From Deltaproteobacteria bacterium (GTDB lineage: Bacteria; Desulfobacterota; Syntrophia; Syntrophales; Smithellaceae): 35,814 nt of DNA. Positions 8,403 through 17,985 of this stretch are shown here, piece by piece (positions within the stretch are counted from its first letter, which is position 1; every line of letters starts with the position of its first letter). Made by a program: the position numbers and the translations under genes. Below the pieces are notes generated by a model, which had not been told where the DNA came from, searched no databases, and was given only the letters and a program-made list of their open reading frames with translations. Location: assembly GCA_025355175.1 (NCBI GenBank), contig JANYAF010000137.1:1-35814 (forward strand). The letters are read 5' to 3'.

Positions 8403-8440
8403 TCAGGACAAATGATTGTGGCCATGGCTGGCAGTCTCAG

Positions 8441-8469
8441 GCCCCAGATTTTATGGGCTTGGGGCTTTT
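8441..8469 (+). terminator. Probable intrinsic terminator after the desulforedoxin-like gene
   Basis: GCCCCA (8441-8446) pairs with TGGGGC (8460-8465), followed directly by TTTT (8466-8469). The loop is about 13 bases and the T-run is short, so strength is moderate. The position 40 bases after the stop fits a terminator for the upstream gene. Confidence 0.6.
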
Positions 8470-8527
8470 CATTTGCTGATTGCTGACGCCGATTTTCAGC
8501 TGCATTTAAATTCAGTCGTATATTTTT

Positions 8528-8722
8528 ATGAAAAAAACTGTTCGTCAAACCGATGCGGATGCGGTCCGGCTTCCGCCAGCGCAAAAAAACGGCAGGGATA
8601 ATATCTGGTGTGACAAGTTCAGTTATTTTATCGATCTGGATGCCTGTTCAGCGCGGTCATATCAGAAGAGCGTCTGTCGCCGCTGTTATGCGTCTCTCCT
8701 GCAGGTACCCTTGCCTTTTTGA
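8528..8722 (+). CDS. Possible small cysteine-containing protein, unknown function
   Basis: This is a 64-codon frame with an amino-acid pattern unlike a random frame: a polar start, then WCDKFSYFIDLDAC, then VCRRCYASLLQ, ending in PLPF. The four cysteines, with a CxxC near the end, could bind a metal. I do not recognise the family. The ribosome site is poor (only AT-rich sequence before the ATG) and no promoter of its own is obvious. It lies between the terminator at 8441-8469 and the SDR gene. Confidence 0.4.
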   Translation: MKKTVRQTDADAVRLPPAQKNGRDNIWCDKFSYFIDLDACSARSYQKSVCRRCYASLLQVPLPF

Positions 8723-8920
8723 TTAAAAATGTTTACTTGCGGTGTGCGCCACACAGCAGAAAACCCCGGAAACCTCGGGCGATTCACCGTATGACCGATG
8801 AACTGATGGTTCGGGACAGACTCTTGGAACGAATCAGACGTATTCCCCATCGCCGATTATTTGACAGAATCCTTAACAATAGTCTTATTTTGATATAAAA
8901 AAATTAGGAGGGCAAAAATC
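8723..8920. other. Leader region upstream of the SDR gene
   Basis: This 198-base stretch has no gene. GTGTG-CGC-CACAC (8742-8754) is a short inverted repeat. A TTGACA near 8862 resembles a -35 box, but no good -10 lies 16-18 bases downstream. A strong AGGAGGG ribosome site lies just before the ATG at 8921. Confidence 0.4.
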
Positions 8921-9682
8921 ATGGGCAATATTTTCAATTTTTCAGGTAAAACAGCGATAGTCACCGGTGCGGGCAGAGGCATTGGCCGGGTGATTGCTCT
9001 AGGATTGGCGGAAGCAGGAGCCAACGTTGTTTTGTGCAGTCGGACCAAAGCCGAAATTGACGGCGTCGCGGATGAAATCCGCAAAAAAGGCGGCAAAACT
9101 CTGCCCGTTGTGACCGATCTGACGGACAATGAACAATTGGACAATCTTGTGAATTCAACGATTAAGGAATTTGGCCGGATCGACATTCTAGTCAACAACG
9201 CCGCCCGCAGCTTTCTGCGCGGTCTGCTCGATTTGCGCGAGGACGGATGGGACAAGTGTTTCAACACCAACGTCAAGGCTGTCTGGCTTTTGAGCCGTCT
9301 GGTTGCGCGTCAGATGATTGAACAAAAAAGCGGAAAGATTATCAATATTACCACAGTCGGAGCGGATAAGGCTGAAGCGGGCATGGCCGCCTACGGATGC
9401 AGCAAGGCGGCGCTCAAGATGCTTACACGTTGCATGGCCCGCGAATGGGCGCAACTGGGTATCAATGTGAATGCCGTCGCGCCCGGATTTACCCGCACGG
9501 ATTTCAGCAAACCCATCTGGTCCAATCCCGACATTGAAAAGCTGATTTGTAACACCATTCCCAAGGGAAAAATCGCCGAGCCGGAAGACGTTGTCGGGGC
9601 GGTGCTTTTTCTGGCGTCCAGCGCCGCCGACTATATCACCGGTGATACGATTTATGTGGACGGCGGAACGATGACCACTTAA
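8921..9682 (+). CDS. Short-chain dehydrogenase/reductase (SDR), 3-oxoacyl reductase type
   Basis: This 253-residue classical SDR has the NAD(P)-binding TGAGRGIG at 15-22, the structural NNA at 92-94, N117, and the active-site Y158-x3-K162 (YGCSK). The PG motif and the C-terminal GDTIYVDGG are also present. The usual catalytic Ser 13 residues before the Tyr is Thr (INITTVG, T145), a substitution that can keep the hydroxyl. Related enzymes act on 3-oxoacyl or sugar-acid substrates; the substrate is not deducible. A strong AGGAGGG precedes the ATG. The crotonase gene lies 123 bases downstream on the same strand, so a pathway for acyl-CoA processing is plausible. Confidence 0.9.
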   Translation: MGNIFNFSGKTAIVTGAGRGIGRVIALGLAEAGANVVLCSRTKAEIDGVADEIRKKGGKTLPVVTDLTDNEQLDNLVNSTIKEFGRIDILVNNAARSFLRGLLDLREDGWDKCFNTNVKAVWLLSRLVARQMIEQKSGKIINITTVGADKAEAGMAAYGCSKAALKMLTRCMAREWAQLGINVNAVAPGFTRTDFSKPIWSNPDIEKLICNTIPKGKIAEPEDVVGAVLFLASSAADYITGDTIYVDGGTMTT

Positions 9683-9805
9683 TCAGCTATAAAAATAGTA
9701 TTGAAAATGTCTCATTAAAAGGATAAAAGTTAGTCCAGTTGGATGGTAAAGGCGCCATAAAAGCTGTCCTGAACAGTTTAAAAATATCGAGAAAGAAGAA
9801 AAATT

Positions 9806-10516
9806 ATGCCGATTGAAATCAAGATGGAAGGCCAGGTGGCCGTTGTGACGTTGAATGAAGGGGAAAACCGTTTGAATCTGGATTTCCTGGAGAAGTTTAT
9901 GGACGCCCTGGATCATGTGGAAAAAGAAACGGACGCCAATGTCCTGGTTGTGCGCGGCGCGCATGAGAAAATCTTCAGCAACGGGATCGATCTGGAGTGG
10001 CTGCTGCCGATCATGCAAAAAAGTGACCAAGTGACTGCCAAGAAATTTATTGAAACAATGATGAGTCTTTTTAAAAAAATTCTACTCTATCCGATGCCCA
10101 CGATTGTAGCCCTTACCGGGCATGCCTTCGCCGGCGGCGCGATTCTGTCCTGCTACTTTGATTTTCGTTTCATGCGGTCGGATCGGGGCTTTATGTGCTT
10201 TCCGGAAGTTGACCTGGGCATTCCGTTTCTGCCGGGCATGCTCACGGCGATGAGAAAGGCTATCCCGCGTTACAAACTCGAAGAAATGATTATCACCGGG
10301 AAACGCCTCACCGCGCAGGAATGCGAGGATCATCATATCATTACCAAGGCCTGCCACATCGATCAGTTGATGGACGAGGTCATGAATTTTGCCAAACTCC
10401 AGAATAAACGACGGGTGATTGTTGCCGCCATCAAAGAGGAATTGAACAAGGATGTTGTTTACGCGATAGAGCATGATGATCCGCCGATTATAGAGTCCGG
10501 GCGCTTTTATGTTTGA
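9806..10516 (+). CDS. Enoyl-CoA hydratase/isomerase (crotonase) family protein
   Basis: This 236-residue protein is slightly shorter than typical hydratases (about 260). The first oxyanion-hole segment is EKIFSNGIDLEWL (about 54-66) and the second is TGHAFAGGAILS (104-115). An acidic residue, E134 in FPEVDLGIPFLPG, aligns with the catalytic Glu of delta3,delta2-enoyl-CoA isomerases, and the residues after it resemble that isomerase branch more than true hydratases. Isomerase is therefore my preferred role, with moderate certainty. The ribosome site is weak (AAAGAAGAAA). It is convergent with hisD; the 79-base gap shows no clear terminator. Confidence 0.85.
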   Translation: MPIEIKMEGQVAVVTLNEGENRLNLDFLEKFMDALDHVEKETDANVLVVRGAHEKIFSNGIDLEWLLPIMQKSDQVTAKKFIETMMSLFKKILLYPMPTIVALTGHAFAGGAILSCYFDFRFMRSDRGFMCFPEVDLGIPFLPGMLTAMRKAIPRYKLEEMIITGKRLTAQECEDHHIITKACHIDQLMDEVMNFAKLQNKRRVIVAAIKEELNKDVVYAIEHDDPPIIESGRFYV

Positions 10517-10595
10517 TTAAGATTGATTCAACGAGCAGACGGTATTAGAAAAGAGCCTCCGGGACGTTTGTATAATTGTTCCCTTATTGTGTTAA

Positions 10596-11897
10596 TTATT
10601 TATTTTTACCAGTCAGGCTGCGCACATAAACCGAATTGGCATGTGCCTCCAGCCCTTCCATTTGGGCAAAATGCCGTGTTTGCAAGGACAGCTTCTCGAA
10701 AGCCGCCTGGGTGAAAGATAGCACGCTCATCCGCTTGTAGAAATCATAAACACCCAGGGGCGAGGAAAACCGCGCCGTTCCTTCCGTGGGCAAAATATGA
10801 TTGCTCCCGGCGATGTAGTCGCCCAGGACTTCTGGTGTATAGGATCCCAGAAAAACAGAACCGGCGTTGCGAATTTGTTCTAAAATATCCTTCGGATTTT
10901 CCACCATCAGTTCCAGATGCTCCGGCGCGAAGAGATTGGTCAGCTCCACGGCCTGACCGATGCCGGATGTGATGATGATCGCGCCATATTGAGCCAGAGA
11001 TTTTTCAATGATCCCTTTCTTGGGGAGCTTCTGCAACTGCTTTTCGATCTCTCCCGCCACGCGGCAGGCCAGATCGGGATAGGGCGTGAATAAAACAGCC
11101 GCCGCCATTTCATCATGTTCGGCCTGCGCCAGCATATCCGCCGCCGCATAAGCGGGATTGGCGGTTAGATCGGCAATGATCACCACTTCACTGGGGCCGG
11201 CGATCATATCAATGGCGACCTGTCCGAATACGAGTTTCTTGGCCGCGGCGACATAGGCATTACCCGGTCCCACAATTTTATCCACGCACGGTATAGTTTG
11301 CGTTCCATAGGCCAGTGCGGCGATAGCCTGCGCGCCACCGATCTTGAAGATGCGGTCAACGCCTGCGACGTCGGCCGCTGCGGCAATGAGCGGACTGAGT
11401 TGACCGTCTTTCACGGGGCTTACCAGGATGATTTCCTGGACACCTGCAATGCGCGCCGGAATGGCCGCCATCAGCAGCGTGGAAGGATAAAAAGCCTTGC
11501 CGCCGGGCGCGTAAATACCTGCCCGTTGCAAGGGCAGTATCCGCTGACCCAATTCCACGCCGTCTTCATCAACAATCGAATACCCCGAAGCGATTTGGTG
11601 ACGATGATATTTTTCAATCCGCTGGGCGGCAAGTCGGATCATGTCCCGGTCCTGCGTTTTTACTTTGGCCAGCGCTTCTTTTCTTTCCGTGTCTGTTACT
11701 TCGAGCGTCGCTGCGGTCAAGTCATGGCCGTCAAACTTTTTGGTATAATGAAAAAGTGCTTCATCGCCGCGCACGGAAACATCGTGAATAATCTGGGCCA
11801 CATTTGCCAGCAGATCCGGCTTAAACGCACCGCCTCGCCGCCGTAATTTTTGAAAAAAATTCCGAAATTCCGTTGCGTCTGCTCGAATAATTTTCAT
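10596..11897 (-). CDS. hisD: Histidinol dehydrogenase
   Basis: This 433-residue enzyme has the usual family length. It catalyses the last two oxidations of histidine synthesis (L-histidinol to L-histidine, NAD+ and Zn2+ dependent). Recognisable motifs are YAPGGKAFYPST, VGPGNAYVAAAKK, DMIAGPSEVVIIAD, AEHDEMAAAVLFT, the FAPEHLEL zinc/base segment and GSNHILPTEGTARFSS. The start lies one base from the murA stop, so hisD is translated as the distal gene of prmC-murA-hisD. In many Desulfobacterota this block also contains prfA and hisG; neither is present here. The C-terminus (LTGKNK) ends normally. Confidence 0.97.
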   Translation of the reverse strand: MKIIRADATEFRNFFQKLRRRGGAFKPDLLANVAQIIHDVSVRGDEALFHYTKKFDGHDLTAATLEVTDTERKEALAKVKTQDRDMIRLAAQRIEKYHRHQIASGYSIVDEDGVELGQRILPLQRAGIYAPGGKAFYPSTLLMAAIPARIAGVQEIILVSPVKDGQLSPLIAAAADVAGVDRIFKIGGAQAIAALAYGTQTIPCVDKIVGPGNAYVAAAKKLVFGQVAIDMIAGPSEVVIIADLTANPAYAAADMLAQAEHDEMAAAVLFTPYPDLACRVAGEIEKQLQKLPKKGIIEKSLAQYGAIIITSGIGQAVELTNLFAPEHLELMVENPKDILEQIRNAGSVFLGSYTPEVLGDYIAGSNHILPTEGTARFSSPLGVYDFYKRMSVLSFTQAAFEKLSLQTRHFAQMEGLEAHANSVYVRSLTGKNK

Positions 11898-11898
11898 C

Positions 11899-13149
11899 TT
11901 ATTGTTTCACCCTTTGTATGTCCGCACCCAGCGCGGAGAATTTCTTTTCAATATTCTCATAACCGCGGTCAATATGATAAACCCTCGAAATTTCAGTTGT
12001 TCCTTGGGCAACTAACGCCGCCAGAATCAGCGAGGCGGAAGCCCGCAAATCCGTGGCCATGGTTTGCGCGCCGTAGAGCGTCGGTGTGCCCCGGACAATG
12101 GCGCTGCCGCCCTGAATTGTGATATCCGCGCCCATGCGCATGAGTTCGCTCACATGCATGAAACGGTTTTCAAAAACCGTTTCCGTAATCACGGAAAGGC
12201 CGCTGCCAATGGACATGTAAGCCATGATCTGCGCCTGCAAATCCGTGGGAAAGCCGGGGTGGGGAAGGGTTTTCACATCAACACTATGGATTTTACGACC
12301 GGCGGCGACTTTCAGTCCTCCGTCAATGGATGTGATTTTCATACCGGTGTCGCGCAATTTGTTGATCAGAGCTTCCAGATGCTGGGAGTTGCAGCCTAAC
12401 ACATTGATTTCACCCTGCGTCATTCCGGCGGCGATCATAAACGTGCCGGCTTCGATGCGATCAGGAATAATGGACGCTTCAGTCCCTGTAAGCGATGTTA
12501 CGCCGGTGATCGTGATGACATCCGTTCCCGCGCCGCTGATTTTGGCGCCCATACCTTTAAGAACATCCGCCAGGTTGATGATTTCCGGTTCCCGCGCGGC
12601 ATTGTTGAGCACCGTAGTGCCTTCCGCCAGTGTGGCCGCCATCATGATGTTTTCCGTGCCGGTGACCGTCGGCAGATCAAAATAAATATTGGCGCCTTTG
12701 AGTCTATCCGCCGTCGCTTCAATATAACCGCCGCGCAATTCCACGGAAGCGCCCATATCCTGGAGCGCTTTAATGTGCAGGTTAACAGGCCTTGCGCCGA
12801 TGGCGCAACCGCCCGGCAGGGACACCCGGGCCTTGCCCATGCGCGCCACCAGCGGCCCCAAAACCAATATGGAGGCGCGCATCGTTTTGACGAGATCATA
12901 GGGGGCGACGCTGTTTACGATTTTATCAGCGCTGATTTGCACGGTGCTGTCGCCTTCAATTTCCACACCCATATTTCTTAAAAGCTTATAGGTGGTTTTG
13001 ATATCGACCAGATCAGGAATATTATGAAACGTACATGTTCCTTCCGTCAGCAGCGCCGCCGTCAGAACCGGCAGTGCGGCGTTTTTCGCGCCGCTGACCT
13101 GAACATCTCCATGGAGCGGCTTACCGCCGTGAACGACTATTTTATCCAC
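11899..13149 (-). CDS. murA: UDP-N-acetylglucosamine 1-carboxyvinyltransferase
   Basis: This 416-residue enzyme carries out the first committed step of peptidoglycan synthesis, transferring enolpyruvate from PEP to UDP-GlcNAc in the cytoplasm. K22 in SGAKNAALP and the loop cysteine C115 in [12 protein letters not shown] are intact, so the protein should be fosfomycin-sensitive. The start is GTG at 13147-13149, directly behind the prmC stop, with GGAAGGAG upstream inside prmC. Tight packing with prmC and hisD indicates one transcript. Confidence 0.97.
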   Translation of the reverse strand: MDKIVVHGGKPLHGDVQVSGAKNAALPVLTAALLTEGTCTFHNIPDLVDIKTTYKLLRNMGVEIEGDSTVQISADKIVNSVAPYDLVKTMRASILVLGPLVARMGKARVSLPGGCAIGARPVNLHIKALQDMGASVELRGGYIEATADRLKGANIYFDLPTVTGTENIMMAATLAEGTTVLNNAAREPEIINLADVLKGMGAKISGAGTDVITITGVTSLTGTEASIIPDRIEAGTFMIAAGMTQGEINVLGCNSQHLEALINKLRDTGMKITSIDGGLKVAAGRKIHSVDVKTLPHPGFPTDLQAQIMAYMSIGSGLSVITETVFENRFMHVSELMRMGADITIQGGSAIVRGTPTLYGAQTMATDLRASASLILAALVAQGTTEISRVYHIDRGYENIEKKFSALGADIQRVKQ

Positions 13150-14031
13150 TTATTTTCTCCTTCCTTTGATTACGCGCGAAAGGCCCGCGTAATCAGCGCG
13201 CACATCAATACGATCATAAAAACCGGCATTTGCCATGATGGTGCGCACACTTTTGCCCTGTTTAGCGCCGATTTCGAGCAAAAGCCAGCCATTTTCTGTA
13301 AGGTGGCTATGTGCCTGATATATTAATTTTTCGTAAAATTCCAGACCTGTTTGTCCGGACAGGAGCGCCTCGCGTGGCTCATAATCTTTAACACCGGCGG
13401 CGAGCGTCTCATATTCATCGGCTCCGATATAGGGTGGATTGGAAACGATCATATTAAATTCGCCATGAACCTGTTCGAATAAATTACTCTGAAGAAAGGT
13501 AATCGAATTTTCCAGTCCCAGAGCGCAAGCATTTTTTTGGGCCAGTTTCAGCGCCGCCGCCGAAATGTCGGTGGCCGTGATTTGTGTCTCGGGAATTTCT
13601 TTGGCCAGGGCCAGTGCAATCGCACCGCTGCCCGTACCGATATCCAAAATACGTGGCTGGTTAAAAGCCTGAGTCCGGCAGATGGCGAGGGCTTCTTCGA
13701 CAATCACTTCCGTATCGGGCCGAGGAATCAGCACGTCATGATTGACTTCCAGTGTGAAGGACCAGAAGGCCTTGCGTCCGGTAATATAGGCGACCGGCTC
13801 GAAGCGCAATCGCCTGTCGAGAAGTTTTTGGAAGGCTGCCATTTGAGCGTTGCTTAGTGGTCTGTCGGGATTCTTGATAAATTCCAACCGGTCGCAGTTT
13901 AGACAAAAAGCCAACAGAACTTCTGCGTCCAGTCTGGCCGAAGGAATTCCCACGGCTTCCAGTTTAATAATTATCTCGGAAATAATGTCGCGAATCGTCA
14001 TGGGGGTTCGTTTTCTTTCGTTGCAAGTCAT
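13150..14031 (-). CDS. prmC: Peptide chain release factor N5-glutamine methyltransferase
   Basis: This enzyme methylates the GGQ glutamine of release factors with S-adenosylmethionine. The SAM site is ILDIGTGSGAIALALA and the catalytic NPPY is in MIVSNPPYIG; the N-terminal helical domain is present. The length is 293 residues from the upstream ATG at 14031, which has AAGGGAA very close to it. Family alignment favours an internal ATG at 14001 (MTIRDIISE), giving 283 residues, but that start has no clear ribosome site, so the start is uncertain. It is first gene of the prmC-murA-hisD block. The expected neighbour prfA is not in the intergenic DNA upstream. Confidence 0.95.
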   Translation of the reverse strand: MTCNERKRTPMTIRDIISEIIIKLEAVGIPSARLDAEVLLAFCLNCDRLEFIKNPDRPLSNAQMAAFQKLLDRRLRFEPVAYITGRKAFWSFTLEVNHDVLIPRPDTEVIVEEALAICRTQAFNQPRILDIGTGSGAIALALAKEIPETQITATDISAAALKLAQKNACALGLENSITFLQSNLFEQVHGEFNMIVSNPPYIGADEYETLAAGVKDYEPREALLSGQTGLEFYEKLIYQAHSHLTENGWLLLEIGAKQGKSVRTIMANAGFYDRIDVRADYAGLSRVIKGRRK

Positions 14032-14053
14032 TTCCCTTAGAAAACTTGTTGAA

Positions 14054-14098
14054 TCCCGCTTAAGCGGGACGAGCGTTCATTCTCCGTAGCGAGCTCGC
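14054..14098. repeat. Double-palindrome repeat module, copy 1
   Basis: The perfect palindrome TCCCGCTTAAGCGGGA (14054-14069) is followed, 35 bases start to start, by the perfect palindrome GCGAGCTCGC (14089-14098). The same pair with the same spacing recurs at 14220-14264. This matches REP/BIME-style intergenic repeats rather than a single terminator, because no T-run follows. Confidence 0.8.
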
Positions 14099-14120
14099 GA
14101 TATAATGACGTTCATTTCAT

Positions 14121-14157
14121 ACCTCGACAGCGAGCTCGCGAGGTGGTTGATTAAATC
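14121..14157. repeat. Second GCGAGCTCGC hairpin with conserved 28-base unit
   Basis: ACCTCG (14121-14126) and CGAGGT (14139-14144) flank the GCGAGCTCGC palindrome at 14130-14139. The 28-base unit 14130-14157 matches 14255-14282 with two mismatches. It therefore belongs to the same repeat family but lacks the CCCGCTTAAGCGGG half. Confidence 0.75.
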
Positions 14158-14219
14158 TACAAGAAAATATTCATCTATTTATATATCATCTACATCATAA
14201 GGTCAAAGTGTGCTTTTAA

Positions 14220-14282
14220 TCCCGCTTAAGCGGGACGAGCATCAATTATCCGCAGCGAGCTCGCGAGATGGTTGATTAAGTC
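14220..14282. repeat. Double-palindrome repeat module, copy 2
   Basis: The palindromes TCCCGCTTAAGCGGGA (14220-14235) and GCGAGCTCGC (14255-14264) are spaced as in copy 1, with a CGAGC lead-out common to both. The tail GAGATGGTTGATTAAGTC matches the tail of the element at 14130. Three related units within 230 bases make a small composite array. Confidence 0.8.
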
Positions 14283-14609
14283 AATCCTAAAACGCCGGGC
14301 ATGTCGGATCAAAACCATTCCAATTTAAAGGACCCAACTGGAAAACTTTTTGTTCAGGAAATGGTTTGGGGTCGCTAAATCACTCGCCGGCAGAAAACAA
14401 TCCCTTCCTGAAGAGGTGACATTTCGGTCGTGCCCCCGTGACAAAAGCGTCGCCATCTTCTCTGCCCACCGCTGTATGCATTTGGCGAGTTGTGCACAAT
14501 GCGGGCCATCTTCGTCTATGACATCAGTGTCGTTTTGTTGTCTGTTGTATTTCTTCATCCGATTAAGTGATTCCAATGATAACGGTGGGTTGTGTCAAAA
14601 AAAAGCAAT
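14283..14609. other. Intergenic region between repeat array and ATPase promoter
   Basis: No gene can be supported here. A minus-strand frame (14325-14576) begins with TTG or an internal ATG, has no good ribosome site and no recognisable motif. A plus-strand frame overlaps it and is no better. The DNA could hold activator sites for the sigma-54 promoter just downstream, but I see no clear paired inverted repeats. Confidence 0.4.
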
Positions 14610-14625
14610 TGGCATGGCTGTTGCT
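14610..14625 (+). promoter_or_regulatory. Sigma-54 (-24/-12) promoter of the N-ATPase operon
   Basis: TGGCATGGCTGTTGCT matches the RpoN consensus TGGCAC-G-N4-TTGCW at all defined positions but one (T for C). The invariant GG (14611-14612) and GC (14623-14624) are exactly 10 bases apart. Transcription would start near 14636, giving a leader of about 110 bases to the atpD start. It points towards atpD and no other gene. RpoN promoters need an enhancer-binding activator, which is not encoded nearby. Confidence 0.65.
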
Positions 14626-14743
14626 ATTATAACAAAACATTATAAAGAGGCTGTCCGCTTCTTTTAATAGTCGTAATAAAGAAGGAAAATTATGCTTCAT
14701 TAATGGGAAATACTCCCATGAAAAAATAAAGCGAGGTGAATGA

Positions 14744-16502
<1,759 letters not shown>

Positions 16503-16523
16503 GGCGCGTTCTTCGAACGCGCC
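16503..16523. repeat. Palindromic hairpin between atpC and atpQ
   Basis: GGCGCGTTC (16503-16511) and GAACGCGCC (16515-16523) form a perfect 9-base stem with a TTC loop. GTAGGG (16499-16504) leads into it, as at 5567 and 27466. There is no T-run, so it may stabilise or process the operon mRNA, or be a dispersed repeat, rather than end transcription. Confidence 0.75.
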
Positions 16524-16560
16524 GCGTTGACCATAAAGCTAGCAATGTAGAGGATCAAAT

Positions 16561-16893
16561 ATGGTTGAAATAAAACGAACATCTGATTCACGGCGCCGGA
16601 AGATGGCGGATCATTTCACCGAAAAGGTCGCCCAAAGAGAGGCTCTGCGAATCAGGGGACTCAAACATAAAAACGAAACAGTCTGGTTTGGTTTGGGGAT
16701 GTTCGGCATTATTGGATGGGCGGTGGCTATTCCCACGTTGATTGGAGTCGCCTTGGGACTCTGGATTGACCGGACATGGCCCAGTCAGTATTCCTGGGCT
16801 CTGATGTTTCTCGTCCTCGGCGTTATCGTCGGATGCATTAATGCCGCCTACTGGGTCAGAAAAATACGTGGACAGATTATAGAAGAGGATTGA
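16561..16893 (+). CDS. atpQ: N-type ATPase accessory membrane subunit AtpQ
   Basis: This 110-residue protein is related to the small AtpI/AtpZ-like membrane proteins. After a basic, hydrophilic N-terminus (1-40) it has two hydrophobic helices (about 42-68 and 78-98) with a WIDRTWPS linker and a basic end. AtpQ occurs only in N-ATPase operons and is proposed to help assemble the c-ring or move ions. Its place between atpC and atpR is the standard order. GAGGATCAAAT precedes the ATG. Confidence 0.88.
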   Translation: MVEIKRTSDSRRRKMADHFTEKVAQREALRIRGLKHKNETVWFGLGMFGIIGWAVAIPTLIGVALGLWIDRTWPSQYSWALMFLVLGVIVGCINAAYWVRKIRGQIIEED

Positions 16894-16894
16894 A

Positions 16895-17197
16895 ATGAAG
16901 ATGAACGCGATGTTTATCATTGTCCTGATGTTTGCCGTGGGACTGGCTCTGGGGGCTTTCTACTTTATCAGTCTGTGGCAGACCGTACAAAGGCTGGGAC
17001 AGACCCAAAGCCGCGCGCGACTGCTGGTAATCAGTTATGTATTGCGTCTGTCGGTTGTTTTAACGGCATTTTACTTTCTTCTGAGGGACGGTCATTGGGA
17101 GTGGCTGGTGGCGGCCATGATCGGATTTGTGGTGATGCGCAAAATCTTCACTTATCATTTTGGGCCGCAAAAGACGATGGAAGCCGTTCATGAATAG
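16895..17197 (+). CDS. atpR: N-type ATPase accessory membrane subunit AtpR
   Basis: This 100-residue, very hydrophobic protein has three predicted membrane helices (about 5-28, 42-62 and 68-85). R51 in VLRLSVV lies inside the second helix, a buried charge that is notable for a membrane protein. It starts one base after the atpQ stop, with GAGGATTGAA as ribosome site. AtpR is the second N-ATPase-specific protein; its biochemical role is not established. Confidence 0.85.
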   Translation: MKMNAMFIIVLMFAVGLALGAFYFISLWQTVQRLGQTQSRARLLVISYVLRLSVVLTAFYFLLRDGHWEWLVAAMIGFVVMRKIFTYHFGPQKTMEAVHE

Positions 17198-17232
17198 AAG
17201 GCGGGTATAGATCAATCTTTAAAGGAGTTCAT

Positions 17233-17958
17233 ATGGAAGTCGTATCTCTCAACCAAATCAGCCCGGATCAGGTGATTATCTGGAGTTGGAGGTTTATTAT
17301 CCTCAATGCGACCATTCTCTATACATGGTTGGTGATGGCCATCCTGGTCGTCGGCTCCTGGCTGATCACACGCAATCTTTCTTCGGAAATGCATGCGTCG
17401 CGCTGGCAGCATTTCCTGGAGGTGGTTATTTCCATCATTCGGGGCGAAATCAGCGAGATGACGAAAAAGGGTCCGGATCATTATGTTCCCCTGGTTGGCA
17501 CGCTCTTTTTGTTTATCTGTGTGTCTAATGTGTTGGTGATTGTGCCGGGGTTTGTTGCGCCAACGTCGTCCATGACGACCACTGCGGCGCTGGCTACCTG
17601 TGTATTTATCGCTGTTCCCTTCTATGGAATATCGCGAAATGGCGTTTCTCATTATGTGAAAGAATATTTTCAACCCACGTTTATTTTTTTCCCGTTCCAT
17701 GTCATGGGCGAAGTGTCCCGGACGCTGGCTCTGACCGTTCGTCTTTTCGGCAATATTATGAGTCATGAAAAAGTCATCGGGATTTTGCTGGCGGTCACGC
17801 CCTTTCTGTTCCCGGTCGTCATGCAAATCCTGGGGCTTTTAATCGGTGTGATTCAGGCCTACATCTTTGCGATCCTTTCCATGGTTTATATAGCCTCCGC
17901 GCTTAGCGCCGAGGATGATTATCCAACAGAAGTAAAGAAAGAAGGCTCTCCAGCCTGA
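17233..17958 (+). CDS. atpB: N-type ATPase F0 subunit a
   Basis: This 241-residue ion-channel stator subunit has five to six membrane helices. The essential stator arginine is R170 in LTVRLFGNIMSHE, and the last long helix carries Q208 and Y210 (GVIQAYIFAILS). Polar residues E160 and R163 at the start of the R170 helix are kept. The ribosome site is AAAGGAG. It sits before atpE and atpF, as in all F-type operons. Confidence 0.95.
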   Translation: MEVVSLNQISPDQVIIWSWRFIILNATILYTWLVMAILVVGSWLITRNLSSEMHASRWQHFLEVVISIIRGEISEMTKKGPDHYVPLVGTLFLFICVSNVLVIVPGFVAPTSSMTTTAALATCVFIAVPFYGISRNGVSHYVKEYFQPTFIFFPFHVMGEVSRTLALTVRLFGNIMSHEKVIGILLAVTPFLFPVVMQILGLLIGVIQAYIFAILSMVYIASALSAEDDYPTEVKKEGSPA

Positions 17959-17985
17959 TAAAATTGAATTAAAGGAGGAGTATTT

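Noticed and set aside
8054-8584. A 176-codon minus-strand frame rich in Phe and Ala
   Set aside because: It is the antisense of the Lys/Ala repeat tail of the desulforedoxin-like gene, so its composition is forced by that gene. It has no ribosome site or family features.
8862-8884. TTGACA upstream of the SDR gene as a promoter
   Set aside because: No -10 box with at least four matches lies 16-18 bases downstream, so only the -35-like box is there.
14325-14576. An 83-codon minus-strand frame (TTG start) upstream of the ATPase operon
   Set aside because: No ATG with a ribosome site, no recognised motif, and an equally long frame overlaps it on the other strand. It is kept only as part of the intergenic description.
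14350-14667. A 105-codon plus-strand frame upstream of atpD
   Set aside because: It crosses the sigma-54 promoter and overlaps the minus-strand frame, with no ribosome site. Chance frame.
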